Source: Ehrlichia sp028752135
Lineage (GTDB): Bacteria > Pseudomonadota > Alphaproteobacteria > Rickettsiales > Anaplasmataceae
Length of the DNA stretch: 64,000 nucleotides
NCBI GenBank assembly: GCA_028752135.1
Contig: CP082782.1
Span: 1,364,001-1,428,000 of the forward strand
Reading direction: 5' to 3'
Position 1 is the first letter of the stretch. Each line of letters begins with the position of its first letter. The notes beneath the pieces are model-generated. The model had not been told where the DNA came from. It searched no databases and saw nothing but the letters and a program-made list of their open reading frames with translations. A program made the position numbers and the translations under genes. Of the stretch, positions 1 to 8,820 are shown piece after piece.

Positions 1-1
1 A

Positions 2-607
2 GATAACCAGTTACAAAGTGTGTTAAGTATTAGTAGGTACAATGAGATAGTAACAGAATTTTGTCAGAGCAAGTTTTGTACGAGTGAACGCCATGGCCGG
101 AATAAGGTAAGATTAGTATCTAGCTGGATGAATTTTTTAACTTCTCAGTTAAAAAATTGCCTTGCCCAGAAAAATTACACTGGTAAATATACTCATCCTA
201 GCAAGACCATTATTTATTGCGACAGTAATTTTAATCACTATAGTTTTACCGACGGGCTAATTATAGGACTTGCAGTATGTACAATTTTATGCTTTTCCAT
301 GTATCTAATAAAAGAATTTGCTAGTAAACAACCCCTAAGAACAAAAAAAGCAAGAAATAATATTTACACATCATTCAAGGGGAAAAGGGAACAAATAGTA
401 GAGCCTACTACTCCTAGAACATTAGAGGAAGAAGTAGAAATTTTGTCTCAAAACACGGAAGAAGAAGATAAAGAGGAACATATATATGAAAATGTGGATA
501 CTTCTATTAAAGTAGCAAGCTGTCAACTGATAACCACTTCAGTACAAAGTAATTCTCCTGTGGAGACAAAAATACGTAGATCATCCTGCTCATATATAGT
601 AACATAA
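2..607 (+). CDS. Tandem tyrosine-tail membrane protein P1 (5' truncated)
   Basis: This is the 3' part of the first of seven tandem paralogues. The reading frame is open to the window edge, and its first residues (DNQLQSVL) align with residues about 39-45 of P3, so the true start lies upstream; the GTG at 20 is not a start. Visible features are the family FCxxxFC motif, the W-x-x-x-L-x-x-x-L-K-x-C motif, a CxxNFNH-like motif just before a single membrane segment of about 22 residues, then a charged tail. The tail carries a membrane-proximal NNIYTS site, a long acidic stretch, a distal EEHIYENV site and the family end motif with CQ. No enzyme motif is seen. Function is unknown; a surface, inclusion or secreted membrane protein is an inference. 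Confidence 0.75.
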   Translation, partial: DNQLQSVLSISRYNEIVTEFCQSKFCTSERHGRNKVRLVSSWMNFLTSQLKNCLAQKNYTGKYTHPSKTIIYCDSNFNHYSFTDGLIIGLAVCTILCFSMYLIKEFASKQPLRTKKARNNIYTSFKGKREQIVEPTTPRTLEEEVEILSQNTEEEDKEEHIYENVDTSIKVASCQLITTSVQSNSPVETKIRRSSCSYIVT

Positions 608-855
608 GTTCTTGATAAATAGCTACTAAAATTATAAAAGCTTTTATTGAATTATAGGAAATGCATAACTGCTTCGACAGTCAATGTTTATCAAGAAAAA
701 TTGTTATTAGTCTATGACGATTTTATTAAATTACTATAACTTTATTTTAATTTTGCAACTCGACGTTGCGAAATATGTAGTTTTATAGTAACATTCTCTT
801 TTAAGTACCAATATATACCTTTTTATAATATTCTTAACATTTAAAGGAGTAAAAA
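608..855. other. Intergenic leader of P2
   Basis: AT-rich spacer. It holds a small inverted repeat around 755-769 (GCAAC/GTTGC) and ends in the family start context, GGAGTAAAAAATG, where GGAG is a plausible ribosome binding site for P2. No gene is seen. Confidence 0.4.
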
Positions 856-1518
856 ATGTTCCCTAGCTTTATTAGTAAACATTTAATTAGAAGACATGTG
901 GATTTGATCCTAGGCAAAGTTTGCCAAATTATAAACAAATGCAGAATGGATACAAGTAACTATATTTGCAACCGGACTCTTTATACTAACCTGGACTTTA
1001 ACAACGACGGCATACATGGGCTCTTCTGTATAAAACACAAAGATCATATAGGATGTATTACAGATACAGTAAGTGAAATCCCAGTAGAATCAATGACCTA
1101 CCAAGACCTAGGAAGCATAATTACTCACTGGATGGAATATCTATCTGATAACTTAAGAGGTTGTATAACTCATAATACTTCTTACGTAGAATTATGTGAC
1201 AAAGATTTCAACTATACTGAATTTGTAAGAGGTATAGTTATCTCATGTTGCGTACTTACAACTTTATGCACTTTCAAGTTTTTGATAAAAAAATTTATGC
1301 TCAGTTCAGCCTTAGAAACAGGAACTACTACAGACATTAAAAATAACACTTCCTTTATTGGAAATATATATACTTCTAGAACACAAGAGGAAGACAGACT
1401 AAAAATCTTATCTGAAGAAGAATTGGAAGAAAGTGAACATGTGTATGGGAATCCAAGTACTTCTATCGATGTTAACATGTGTGAACCAAGGTCTAATTTA
1501 ATGCACAGTAACCCATAA
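856..1518 (+). CDS. Tandem tyrosine-tail membrane protein P2
   Basis: A 220-aa member of the P1-P7 family. The ATG is preceded by GGAGTAAAAA, the best Shine-Dalgarno match in the array. The N-terminal region (1-120) has several Cys and the family W-M-E-Y-L motif; CDKDFNY precedes one membrane segment at about 123-146. The tail has a membrane-proximal GNIYTS (Y172), an acidic run (EEEELEESE-like) and a distal HVYGNP (Y197), followed by the family S-I-x-V-x-x-C-E end. No cleavable signal peptide is obvious; the first 25 residues are amphipathic rather than a clean hydrophobic core. Homologues with an assigned function are not recognised. Confidence 0.8.
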   Translation: MFPSFISKHLIRRHVDLILGKVCQIINKCRMDTSNYICNRTLYTNLDFNNDGIHGLFCIKHKDHIGCITDTVSEIPVESMTYQDLGSIITHWMEYLSDNLRGCITHNTSYVELCDKDFNYTEFVRGIVISCCVLTTLCTFKFLIKKFMLSSALETGTTTDIKNNTSFIGNIYTSRTQEEDRLKILSEEELEESEHVYGNPSTSIDVNMCEPRSNLMHSNP

Positions 1519-2601
1519 AAAATAGGCATATTTATTCTTAAGGAGCAACATAAACTTGACTAGAGAAATCAATATCCATAAATGTTGAATTTGGAAAATC
1601 CACAGTTAGTTTAGTTCATAAAAAAAACAGTCAATTATTACTTCAGATTTAAATTGAAGCACTGCTTTGTCATATATTTTTTATTGTGACAGAAATAGTT
1701 GACTTATGAAAATAATGTAGTTATCCATAAACAAGCTTATTGGCAGCTTTGCTAGCTATAAGTACACATAAATCAACAATACATTCGAAACATTTAGTAT
1801 TGCATAGAATAAATTTATAAAAGTATATCACTTTTAACAAATAACTAGTTTTGCTGTAAAACCCTGTAAAAAATTATAATATTATGTTTTGTAACACATA
1901 TTGCTGGCTAACCTTCTATTGTTGGGATAAATAATTCTACTGTAATTAGCCTTAACACTAATACATGCAACAGTAGGGTTAATTATAATGAATTTGCCAC
2001 TATATAATGCTTGTATTTCATATCCTGCTACAGCTATTTGAAGAACCTATGCTGGAAAACCACACTTACACTAATTCTTTCTACAGTAGGGTAACCCAAC
2101 CATACATTTTTCGAGCACACTATAACTCCACAATACTTTTCCATTAACATAGAAAATTGTCAGTCAATAGTTCTTTCCTTTTGAATACAAAAGTAATTAA
2201 ATCACAGTAATACAGATTAGGTATACTGTCTCACTTATATTCAAAACAACAACAAAAACCATATATAATGATGTAATTTCTATTCTTATATGTCCATAAA
2301 CATAAGTTTAGGAAGTGATTTTATAATGTATAACTGACTTAACGAAAATTAATACATAAAAAAAGAAGATTTAGTTTTATCAGTCAATAGCTACTTTGAA
2401 GCTTATGTAGAAGCATCACTTTACTAAATTATCATAATTTTTGAATATTTATAATTTAACACTGTAACAATGTAAGCTCAATGAAACAACATATTTGTAT
2501 AATATAGACCCATAAACAATTTTTTTTAAACATTTAATATACACCTTTAGTACAACATTCTTTGTAATACCGCCTATTTCAAATAATATACTGAGTAAAA
2601 A
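1519..2601. other. Long gene-free stretch with two leader-like blocks
   Basis: There is no supported gene in about 1.1 kb. Bases about 1610-1690 and 2290-2430 both resemble the block found ahead of other family members (CATAAACAT/AAACTTAGG-like, then GTCAAT...GAAGC...GAAGCATCACT-like). The second block belongs to P3. The first has no gene after it, so a lost family member is possible (inference). Confidence 0.4.
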
Positions 2602-3315
2602 ATGTTTTTTAGCCTTATAACACAATCAATTAAAACTAACGTTTCTAATTTTTTTAACCATATTTGTCAAGCTATAAATGTACATGGAACAACCAACAGT
2701 TCCACTACTTCAGCAGATCTTCGAAGTGTATTAGGTTTTAACCGTGACAGCAGTACGATTACACAATTCTGTCAAGATATGTTTTGTACAAAACAAATTC
2801 ATAGTGATAATCGTTTTAAATTAGCTAAATATTGGTTAAATTTATTAGATATTAAACTAAAAGATTGTATCCCCTCCTGGCAGAATAGCAGTATTACAAA
2901 CAATACTCCTTCATCTATTCCTTCTGTTAAATCATGTAAAGATTTTAGCCATATTACATTTTTTACTGGCCTAGTTACAGCATTTATGGCATGTATATAT
3001 TTTTATTTGCTTTCACGTCGGATAAGAAAAGAAGTTAGGAGTAGTGTTTTACCCTTAAGAACAAGAAGGAGGCAAACTAATAACGTTTATACTTTTCACA
3101 GAATGAATACCCAAAGCAGACCTCTTCCTAGAACGCCAGAAGGAAGAACAGGAATTCCGCATGAAAATACAGAAGTAGAACCTTTATACCAAAATGTAGG
3201 AGAGGAAGAAGAGCATATATATGAGTATATCAATATTGATCCAAACACCTTTATTAATGTAGAAAACTGCCAATCAATAGGTCTCTCATCTCAATACGAA
3301 ACAACTAGGCAATAA
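2602..3315 (+). CDS. Tandem tyrosine-tail membrane protein P3 (ITAM- and SH3-ligand-like tail)
   Basis: The longest member, 237 aa, with the start in the context GAGTAAAAAATG. The N-terminal region has FCQDMFC at 56-62, the LKDC motif and SCKDFSH before one membrane segment at about 118-138. A basic stretch follows (RRIRKE, RTRRR), so the tail is probably on the cytosolic side if the positive-inside rule holds. The tail has NNVY (Y163), RPLPRTP at 173-179, which fits the RxxPxxP pattern of class I SH3 ligands, and a pair Y196-Q-N-V, seven residues, Y207-E-Y-I, which fits an ITAM-like spacing. These motifs are seen; any host binding is inference. Confidence 0.8.
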   Translation: MFFSLITQSIKTNVSNFFNHICQAINVHGTTNSSTTSADLRSVLGFNRDSSTITQFCQDMFCTKQIHSDNRFKLAKYWLNLLDIKLKDCIPSWQNSSITNNTPSSIPSVKSCKDFSHITFFTGLVTAFMACIYFYLLSRRIRKEVRSSVLPLRTRRRQTNNVYTFHRMNTQSRPLPRTPEGRTGIPHENTEVEPLYQNVGEEEEHIYEYINIDPNTFINVENCQSIGLSSQYETTRQ

Positions 3316-3679
3316 TTACTACCCTACTTTTGATAAAACAATATACAAGCAAGTATGCAATATGTTACCTGCAGAGCTATAAATATTAAATTTATGAAAC
3401 GTACAGTCAATTTAACTAAATTAGTTAGTATAAGGAAAAAAAGAATATCTACTCCATAAGCAGGTAAGACTTGCGTCAAGGTAGAATCACAAAAAGTACA
3501 ATTTTATCACACTCTCTTTAAATATTATAAATTCATGTAGCATAAACGCTGCACTTGTGATACAGTATGTGTACTCTATAAGTTTAGGGGGAACGTCTCC
3601 TTTGAACTTTATTATATATTTTTAAAGTAGTATGTTTTATCTATATGACTTATGCTCAATTCCATAACTGAGTAAGAAA
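3316..3679. other. Intergenic leader of P4
   Basis: AT-rich spacer. It contains AAGTTTAGGGGGAACG at about 3580-3595, a variant of the leader block, and GAGTAAGAAAATG at the P4 start. No gene is seen. Confidence 0.35.
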
Positions 3680-4342
3680 ATGTTTGATCAGCTTTTAAAC
3701 AGAAATTTAGTTACAAGACATTTGCGTATAATCGCAGATTACATTAGTGACATTGTAAACATATGCAAGACTAAGTACTTCTTGTGCGAATACGAGCATT
3801 TAGAATTTGGATTGAAGTTTAATAACCAGGATATAGTTTCGTACTTTAATAGAACATTTTTTAAATATGCAAGCACAATTCCAGTCCTTAAGCAGGATTC
3901 AACTAAACCAGCTAATCCCATAAGCTCATCAAGGGTAACTATTGAGTGGATGAAATACTTAGTCTTCAAGTTAGAAAGCTATCTTTTAGGACAAAATGAA
4001 GGTAGCGTGAGTCATATTGCTTCAACTCCCGACTCATGTGAATATAAGTTTAACCATATTGCATTCATAAGTGGCATGGTTATCACCAGTACAGTATTGG
4101 CTAGTTTATACACTATTTACCTTTTAAGAAAAAGATCGAACCCTACTATTCAAACCCGAAGTATTACAAGCACATACAACATATATGTAGAATGGAAAAC
4201 AAACAAAACCATTCCTCCAAGTAATATGGAAACCACATTAACAACTATAGAAGAAGAAAATATATATCAGGATATTCACCCAAATACTAATGTTAACGTA
4301 GGAAGTTGTCAATCAAGCGCTTTCCGCAGGTATACACTATAA
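3680..4342 (+). CDS. Tandem tyrosine-tail membrane protein P4
   Basis: A 220-aa family member with the start context GAGTAAGAAAATG. The N-terminal region is the most divergent: the FCxxxFC pair is missing (YFNRTFF instead), but the W-M-K-Y-L motif and CEYKFNH remain. One membrane segment lies at about 127-149, followed by a basic RKRS. The tail has YNIY (Y169) and the distal EEENIYQDI (Y196), then N-V-x-V-x-x-CQS. Function is unknown; the conserved layout despite N-terminal divergence suggests the tail and membrane segment are the constrained parts. Confidence 0.78.
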   Translation: MFDQLLNRNLVTRHLRIIADYISDIVNICKTKYFLCEYEHLEFGLKFNNQDIVSYFNRTFFKYASTIPVLKQDSTKPANPISSSRVTIEWMKYLVFKLESYLLGQNEGSVSHIASTPDSCEYKFNHIAFISGMVITSTVLASLYTIYLLRKRSNPTIQTRSITSTYNIYVEWKTNKTIPPSNMETTLTTIEEENIYQDIHPNTNVNVGSCQSSAFRRYTL

Positions 4343-4728
4343 AAAAATATATAGACAAGTAACAACATAAATACATGTAGGGCAAAAAAGTTTCTTTATC
4401 CTTAAAACTAACCATATCAATGCACAAAGGTATAACATACATAGTATTTATTCTTAGGAAAGCATATCATATATGTGATACATAGCTGGTTCTATCACAT
4501 ACTTATAAACACTAAACTTAAGAAGCCAGTTTTAATAATTTATAAATATTCAATTGTGCTTTAAGCTTATATTGATGAAGAATTACCTTGTTAAATTACA
4601 TTCAAATATCACAACTTAATATTGCAAATAAATTAGCTTTATGAGAAAATACAACACATTCATGAATAACTTTTTTTAATACACAATACATATTCTTAGT
4701 CTATGTTTAAATTATAATTGAGTAAAAA
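4343..4728. other. Intergenic leader of P5
   Basis: Holds a clear copy of the family leader block at about 4500-4600 (CTTATAAACACTAAACTTAA, then a GTTTTA and AAGCTTATATTGATGAAGAA region) and ends with AATTATAATTGAGTAAAAAATG. No gene is seen. Confidence 0.45.
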
Positions 4729-5325
4729 ATGTTTAGCAATTTTGTAAAAACATCAATTAAAGCACATGTTGATAGGTTATTTATTTTTGTCCATAATTTT
4801 TTCAATAAAACATGCACAACAAGAAATGATGAAATTTGTAGTAAACTTCATGTCCAAACTGGAGTAAGCTTTGATCATGATAGTATGCTTGGAGAAGTAT
4901 GTAGGATAATCTATAGCAACACATATTGTTACAAGGATACAATTTATAGTGAAAACACAGGAGAGTCAATCATTTATTGGATGAAATATTTAGCTCATAA
5001 GTTAGAAAGTTGTATTTTCAGAACAAGCAATCTTATTGTAGATCAGGTTAATCCAGCTATTCCTACTAGTAAGTCATGTTCAGATAATTTCAATCACGCT
5101 GCCTTTATGCGTGGCCTAGCTATAGCATATGCATTGTTAATGGGCTTATGTACTATTAACCTTTTAAAAACCAAATTAAGATCTCATTCTATCTCAAAAG
5201 TAAGAAAAAGCACAGTTATTAGAGATAATATTTATTCAGAAGTCCCATACAAAAATATTCCTAAAACAGATAGCATGACAACTATATTCAAAGACACAAA
5301 AAAAAAAACAAATCTTCTAATCTAA
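4729..5325 (+). CDS. Tandem tyrosine-tail membrane protein P5 (tail cut by a poly-A frameshift)
   Basis: A 198-aa member close to P6. N-terminal Cys residues, the W-M-K-Y-L motif and CSDNFNH precede one membrane segment at about 126-147. The tail has DNIYSEVPYKNI, so two tyrosines (Y169, Y174) lie close together, and the distal site reads TIFKD where P6 has AVYED, so the distal tyrosine is replaced by Phe. The frame ends after an 11-base A run at 5298-5308. One extra A would read on through ST-TIKVEDCQSIA, the family end, to a stop at 5385-5387. This is either a base-call error or a slippery phase-variable tract. Confidence 0.78.
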   Translation: MFSNFVKTSIKAHVDRLFIFVHNFFNKTCTTRNDEICSKLHVQTGVSFDHDSMLGEVCRIIYSNTYCYKDTIYSENTGESIIYWMKYLAHKLESCIFRTSNLIVDQVNPAIPTSKSCSDNFNHAAFMRGLAIAYALLMGLCTINLLKTKLRSHSISKVRKSTVIRDNIYSEVPYKNIPKTDSMTTIFKDTKKKTNLLI

Positions 5326-5793
5326 GCACCACTATTAAGGTAGAAGATTGTCAATCAATTGCCCTTATATTTCCAACACGAACCTAGACTATAAAAATAC
5401 ACAGACAGGAGCAGTGATATATAAGTAACACTAATACATGCAAGAAAAATATTTGAGAATACTAATAAAAATATCTCTCCAATGTAAAAATCCTCAACCA
5501 AGAAGTGTTTCATAACTAGAATTGACTACATAATACACAAACAGGTATAGTACCATAAATTCCTAAATACTAAACTTAAGAATATAGGACTGGTTTTGTT
5601 AGTTTAATAATTCACTAATGTGTAAAAAATTAATTTATAAGTAGTTAATTGCTTTAGGTTTACATTTCAAATTTTACCTAAATATCTACAATTTTATATT
5701 GTAAAAATATCAATTTCATGAGACAATTTAACCTATTTATGGACACACTTTTTAACCCTCTTTTCTGTTATATTAATAAAATTTGGTAGAAAA
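5326..5793. other. Out-of-frame P5 tail and P6 leader
   Basis: Bases 5326-5387 encode the family C-terminal end (IKVEDCQS) out of frame with P5. Bases about 5551-5670 hold a copy of the family leader block (CTAAATACTAAACTTAAG, then GTAGTTAATTGCTTTAGG). The P6 start context is a weaker TGGTAGAAAAATG. Confidence 0.5.
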
Positions 5794-6411
5794 ATGTTTG
5801 ATAATTTCGCATATATATCAATTAAAGAGCATTTCAATAGAGCCTTTGTTTTTATTTGTAATTTTTTTAATAAATGTAGAACAACAAATAATGAACTTTG
5901 CAACAATAATGATTGCAATAATTATAGTGTCCAAAGCGGTCTAAGCTTTGACAATGATAATAACGTACTTGGAGAAATATGCCGCACAGAACATAAAATT
6001 ACACATTGTTACAGAGACACAATTTATACTCAAGGCATAGGTACGGCAATTGTTCATTGGGCTAGACATTTAGCATCCGAATTAAAAAATTGTCTTTTTA
6101 CAACAAATAGCCGTAGTATAAATCCCACTAATCCAACTACTTCTTCTGCTAAACAATGCAGTTTTAATTATCAGGAATTTGTGGACGGTATAGTTATAGC
6201 ATGTGGAATAATATTAGGCTTATACGCTATTAAGCTTTGTATAAAAAAATTAAGTAAGAGAGCGATAAATAACATAGGAACTAACGACAATATTTATTCA
6301 GCCGCTCCAAGCAAAAATACACTAGAAAAAAAAGAAGCTGTATATGAGGATATTGATCCTCTAATTAAGGTAGAAATTTGTCAAGCAATTACTCATTCAG
6401 CCCAAAAATAA
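5794..6411 (+). CDS. Tandem tyrosine-tail membrane protein P6
   Basis: A 205-aa member, most similar to P5 (both share FNRAFVF/VDRLFIF-type starts, GLSFDND/GVSFDHD and CYRDTIY/CYKDTIY), so this pair is probably the latest duplication. There are several Cys in the first 100 residues; CSFNYQEF precedes one membrane segment at about 130-150, then KKLSKR. The tail has DNIYSA (Y168) and EAVYEDI (Y184), followed by PLIKVEICQ. No enzyme motif and no clear signal peptide. Function unknown. Confidence 0.8.
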   Translation: MFDNFAYISIKEHFNRAFVFICNFFNKCRTTNNELCNNNDCNNYSVQSGLSFDNDNNVLGEICRTEHKITHCYRDTIYTQGIGTAIVHWARHLASELKNCLFTTNSRSINPTNPTTSSAKQCSFNYQEFVDGIVIACGIILGLYAIKLCIKKLSKRAINNIGTNDNIYSAAPSKNTLEKKEAVYEDIDPLIKVEICQAITHSAQK

Positions 6412-6839
6412 ATAGATAAATAGTAATATATAAGAATATATATGGAAATTGAGAATACTGTGATCCAAACACTTTTATAGCTTCTTTCTAGCCTTAAATG
6501 ACTATCAGCATATACTTATAAAATATCCTATTTTAAAGAAAGTGACACAAACACATGTAACGACATAGTTGCTCTTTATACACGTCCATAAACATTAAAC
6601 TTAGGTTATAGTACTAGTTTTACTGACTTGACAACTTTACAAGTAGTTAATTGTTTGAAGCTTACATTGAAGAATCACTTCTTAAATTTATCTAAATATT
6701 TACAAACTCAATATTGCAAAGATATTAGTTTTATGGGACAATAGGGCACACCTATAAATAACCTTTTTAAATACTACAATACAACTTTTAGTATATTTCT
6801 TTGTTATTTACTTATGTTTAATTATAATTGAGTATAAAA
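6412..6839. other. Intergenic leader of P7
   Basis: Holds the best-preserved copy of the family leader block at about 6583-6690 (CCATAAACATTAAACTTAGG, then AGTTAATTGTTTGAAGCTTA and GAAGAATCACTTC). The end matches P5: AATTATAATTGAGTATAAAAATG. No gene is seen. Confidence 0.45.
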
Positions 6840-7472
6840 ATGATTAGTGCGATAGCAACATTAGTTAAATGTCATATTCTCAAAGCTGCAAACGGATTTT
6901 GTAGATTTATATGTCATAATCAATATATTTCATTTCAAGCTGCATCCAGTCTTAATAATGAGGTCACGGTTACATATTCTTGGGAAGAAAACCATAATAA
7001 TGTAATTACCAGTAACGGTATAGATCCCAGTAAAAAAATAACTTATAAAGAATACCTAGCAAGATCAATGGTGCAGTGTGTTAGACATTTTCTTAATAAA
7101 GTAGGCGATTGTATTCCTGATACAAATACACATCAAAATATAGATAAAACTGTTTACCACAAATCATGTAAAGGTAACTTTGACTACACCGCATTTACCC
7201 AAGGTCTATGCATTGGATCTGCTATACTCTTGAGTTTATATTTTGTCAGCCTTCTGATACGGCAATCTTATTCATTATACAAGCCAAATCCATTAAATGG
7301 AAGTACAGAAAACCTTGACAATGTTTATATACAATTTTCTCCACTCCAAAAACATTCTTGTACTCAAAGAGAGCAAGATGAAGTTCTTTATGAGAATATA
7401 GTGAATACTAATATTAGTATGTGTAACTTAAACCCAGGAATTAATAGTAGGCAAATTGATTCTAGAGGTTAG
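6840..7472 (+). CDS. Tandem tyrosine-tail membrane protein P7
   Basis: The last array member, 210 aa from the ATG at 6840. That start is chosen over an upstream in-frame TTG at 6828 because the ATG sits in the family context GAGTATAAAAATG. The N-terminal half is divergent, but SCKGNFDY precedes one membrane segment at about 120-141. The tail has DNVYIQF (Y163) and the distal DEVLYENI (Y184), then a shortened N-I-S-M-C end. The distal site matches the YxN pattern bound by Grb2-type SH2 domains; that is a pattern match only. Confidence 0.78.
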   Translation: MISAIATLVKCHILKAANGFCRFICHNQYISFQAASSLNNEVTVTYSWEENHNNVITSNGIDPSKKITYKEYLARSMVQCVRHFLNKVGDCIPDTNTHQNIDKTVYHKSCKGNFDYTAFTQGLCIGSAILLSLYFVSLLIRQSYSLYKPNPLNGSTENLDNVYIQFSPLQKHSCTQREQDEVLYENIVNTNISMCNLNPGINSRQIDSRG

Positions 7473-7585
7473 AAGACTTTTGTTATTTCTAGCGTATATA
7501 AAAAGCTGATAATTTTAGTATACTCAATTAGGATCATCTCATTACAAACCTATCTTAAAAGATATTAATTCAAAACCACATGATA

Positions 7586-7810
7586 TCAACCTCTACGGCG
7601 TGAGTTCCTAAATTCAGAGTCACGAAATACAGGAAGCAAAGGTTGTACTATTGGCAAGATTAGCCTTTGTCTTCTATTACTTCGTTGTTCTAAATATTCA
7701 AGACATGCAAAAATGGTTATTGATAATACAACAATAAACAAATAAATAGGAATTAATAATGTTATAGCACCATTATTAATACTACGACTACTATTAGTAT
7801 CTAAGCTAGA
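7586..7810 (-). CDS. Small one-TM protein with SRRRG tail (copy 1)
   Basis: About 74 aa from the ATG at 7810 (MSSLDTNSS); an in-frame upstream start would give 82 aa. One membrane segment lies near residues 14-38 and the C-terminus is Arg-rich, ending FRNSRRRG. It is paralogous to the gene at 8115-8417 (same M-x-x-L-x-x-x-N-S-S start, TM, SRRRG end) and to a broken copy at 8821-9074. These three run opposite to the P1-P7 array. Function is not recognised. Confidence 0.6.
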   Translation of the reverse strand, partial: SSLDTNSSRSINNGAITLLIPIYLFIVVLSITIFACLEYLEQRSNRRQRLILPIVQPLLPVFRDSEFRNSRRRG

Positions 7811-8114
7811 CATATACAATACATATAAACACACTTAATTATAAGTACAATACTAAATAATGTACTGCAATTATATTTTGACTTCTAGCATGAACATAAA
7901 TATAACTTTTAATTGAATATAAAATAAATTATTCACTTAAATTAGATATTTACAAAATAAGTAAAGTACTACTGGCAACTTTTGTTGGAACTTTAAAAAG
8001 AGTAAACTTTCATAATCACTTTACTTAAATTGTAATTTCAAATAATACAAATCAGCTTTATACTTAACCTTAGTAGCCTAAATACATAAAATACTACTTA
8101 TAAAATAATAAACA
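7811..8114. other. AT-rich spacer
   Basis: No gene is seen. It separates copies 1 and 2 of the SRRRG family and must hold the promoter of copy 1, but no convincing promoter is visible. Confidence 0.3.
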
Positions 8115-8417
8115 TTAACCTCTACGACGTGAATGTTCAAAGTCAGAAAAAAAACCGTTTCGCACATTTACTTGTGCTAAAAGCTGTACTATATTATCTA
8201 TTTCATTTACCAAAGGTTGTTCTATAGCTCTTTCTAAAGGCTCTATAACTTCTTCTAAAGGTTCTATAACATTTTCCTGTCTTACTTGCCTTATAACACT
8301 TCGTTCCCCTACAAAGAATAGAATAAAATTCGCTATAATTAATACTATAGCAGAAGAATACAGAATCAATAACCTTAAAAGAGTATCATTGTCACTATTA
8401 CTAGAATTCAAATTAGG
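8115..8417 (-). CDS. Small one-TM protein with SRRRG tail (copy 2)
   Basis: About 100 aa from the ATG at 8417 (MPNLNSSNSD), or 108 aa from an upstream in-frame start at 8441. One membrane segment lies at about 15-37. It is followed by Arg-rich sequence and a short internal repeat, VIEPLEEVIEPLERAIEQPL, which gives three copies of a 7-residue E-P-L-E unit. The end is SRRRG, as in its paralogue at 7586-7810. Function unknown; likely a membrane protein with a charged cytoplasmic tail. Confidence 0.6.
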   Translation of the reverse strand, partial: PNLNSSNSDNDTLLRLLILYSSAIVLIIANFILFFVGERSVIRQVRQENVIEPLEEVIEPLERAIEQPLVNEIDNIVQLLAQVNVRNGFFSDFEHSRRRG

Positions 8418-8820
8418 CATACATAACTCGATAATACACACCAGCCATCATTATATAACACTAAAATATAGTGTAAACCATAATTTTGAATTTTAACATA
8501 GGATAAAAACAGAATTACTAATTTGAAAACAACGTTTAATTGTATATTAAATAACACCATTTACTCAAGTCAGATATATATGAAAATAATATTACAAATA
8601 ATTCTATTACAATTACTCAGTATGACAACTTATATACAAATAATCTTATAACAGGTTCATTTTAAATAAACTCTGCATAATCACTTGCATTAAATTGTAA
8701 TTGTTAAAAATAAATATAAAGAAAAAGCATAACTAATATGTACAAGATTTTATAGTAGCTTAAATACAATAAAATTACTACAAGACTATTTTCAAAAAAT
8801 GCCATTAAAGGTTTATAATA
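8418..8820. other. AT-rich spacer
   Basis: No gene is seen. It separates copies 2 and 3 of the SRRRG family. Confidence 0.3.
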
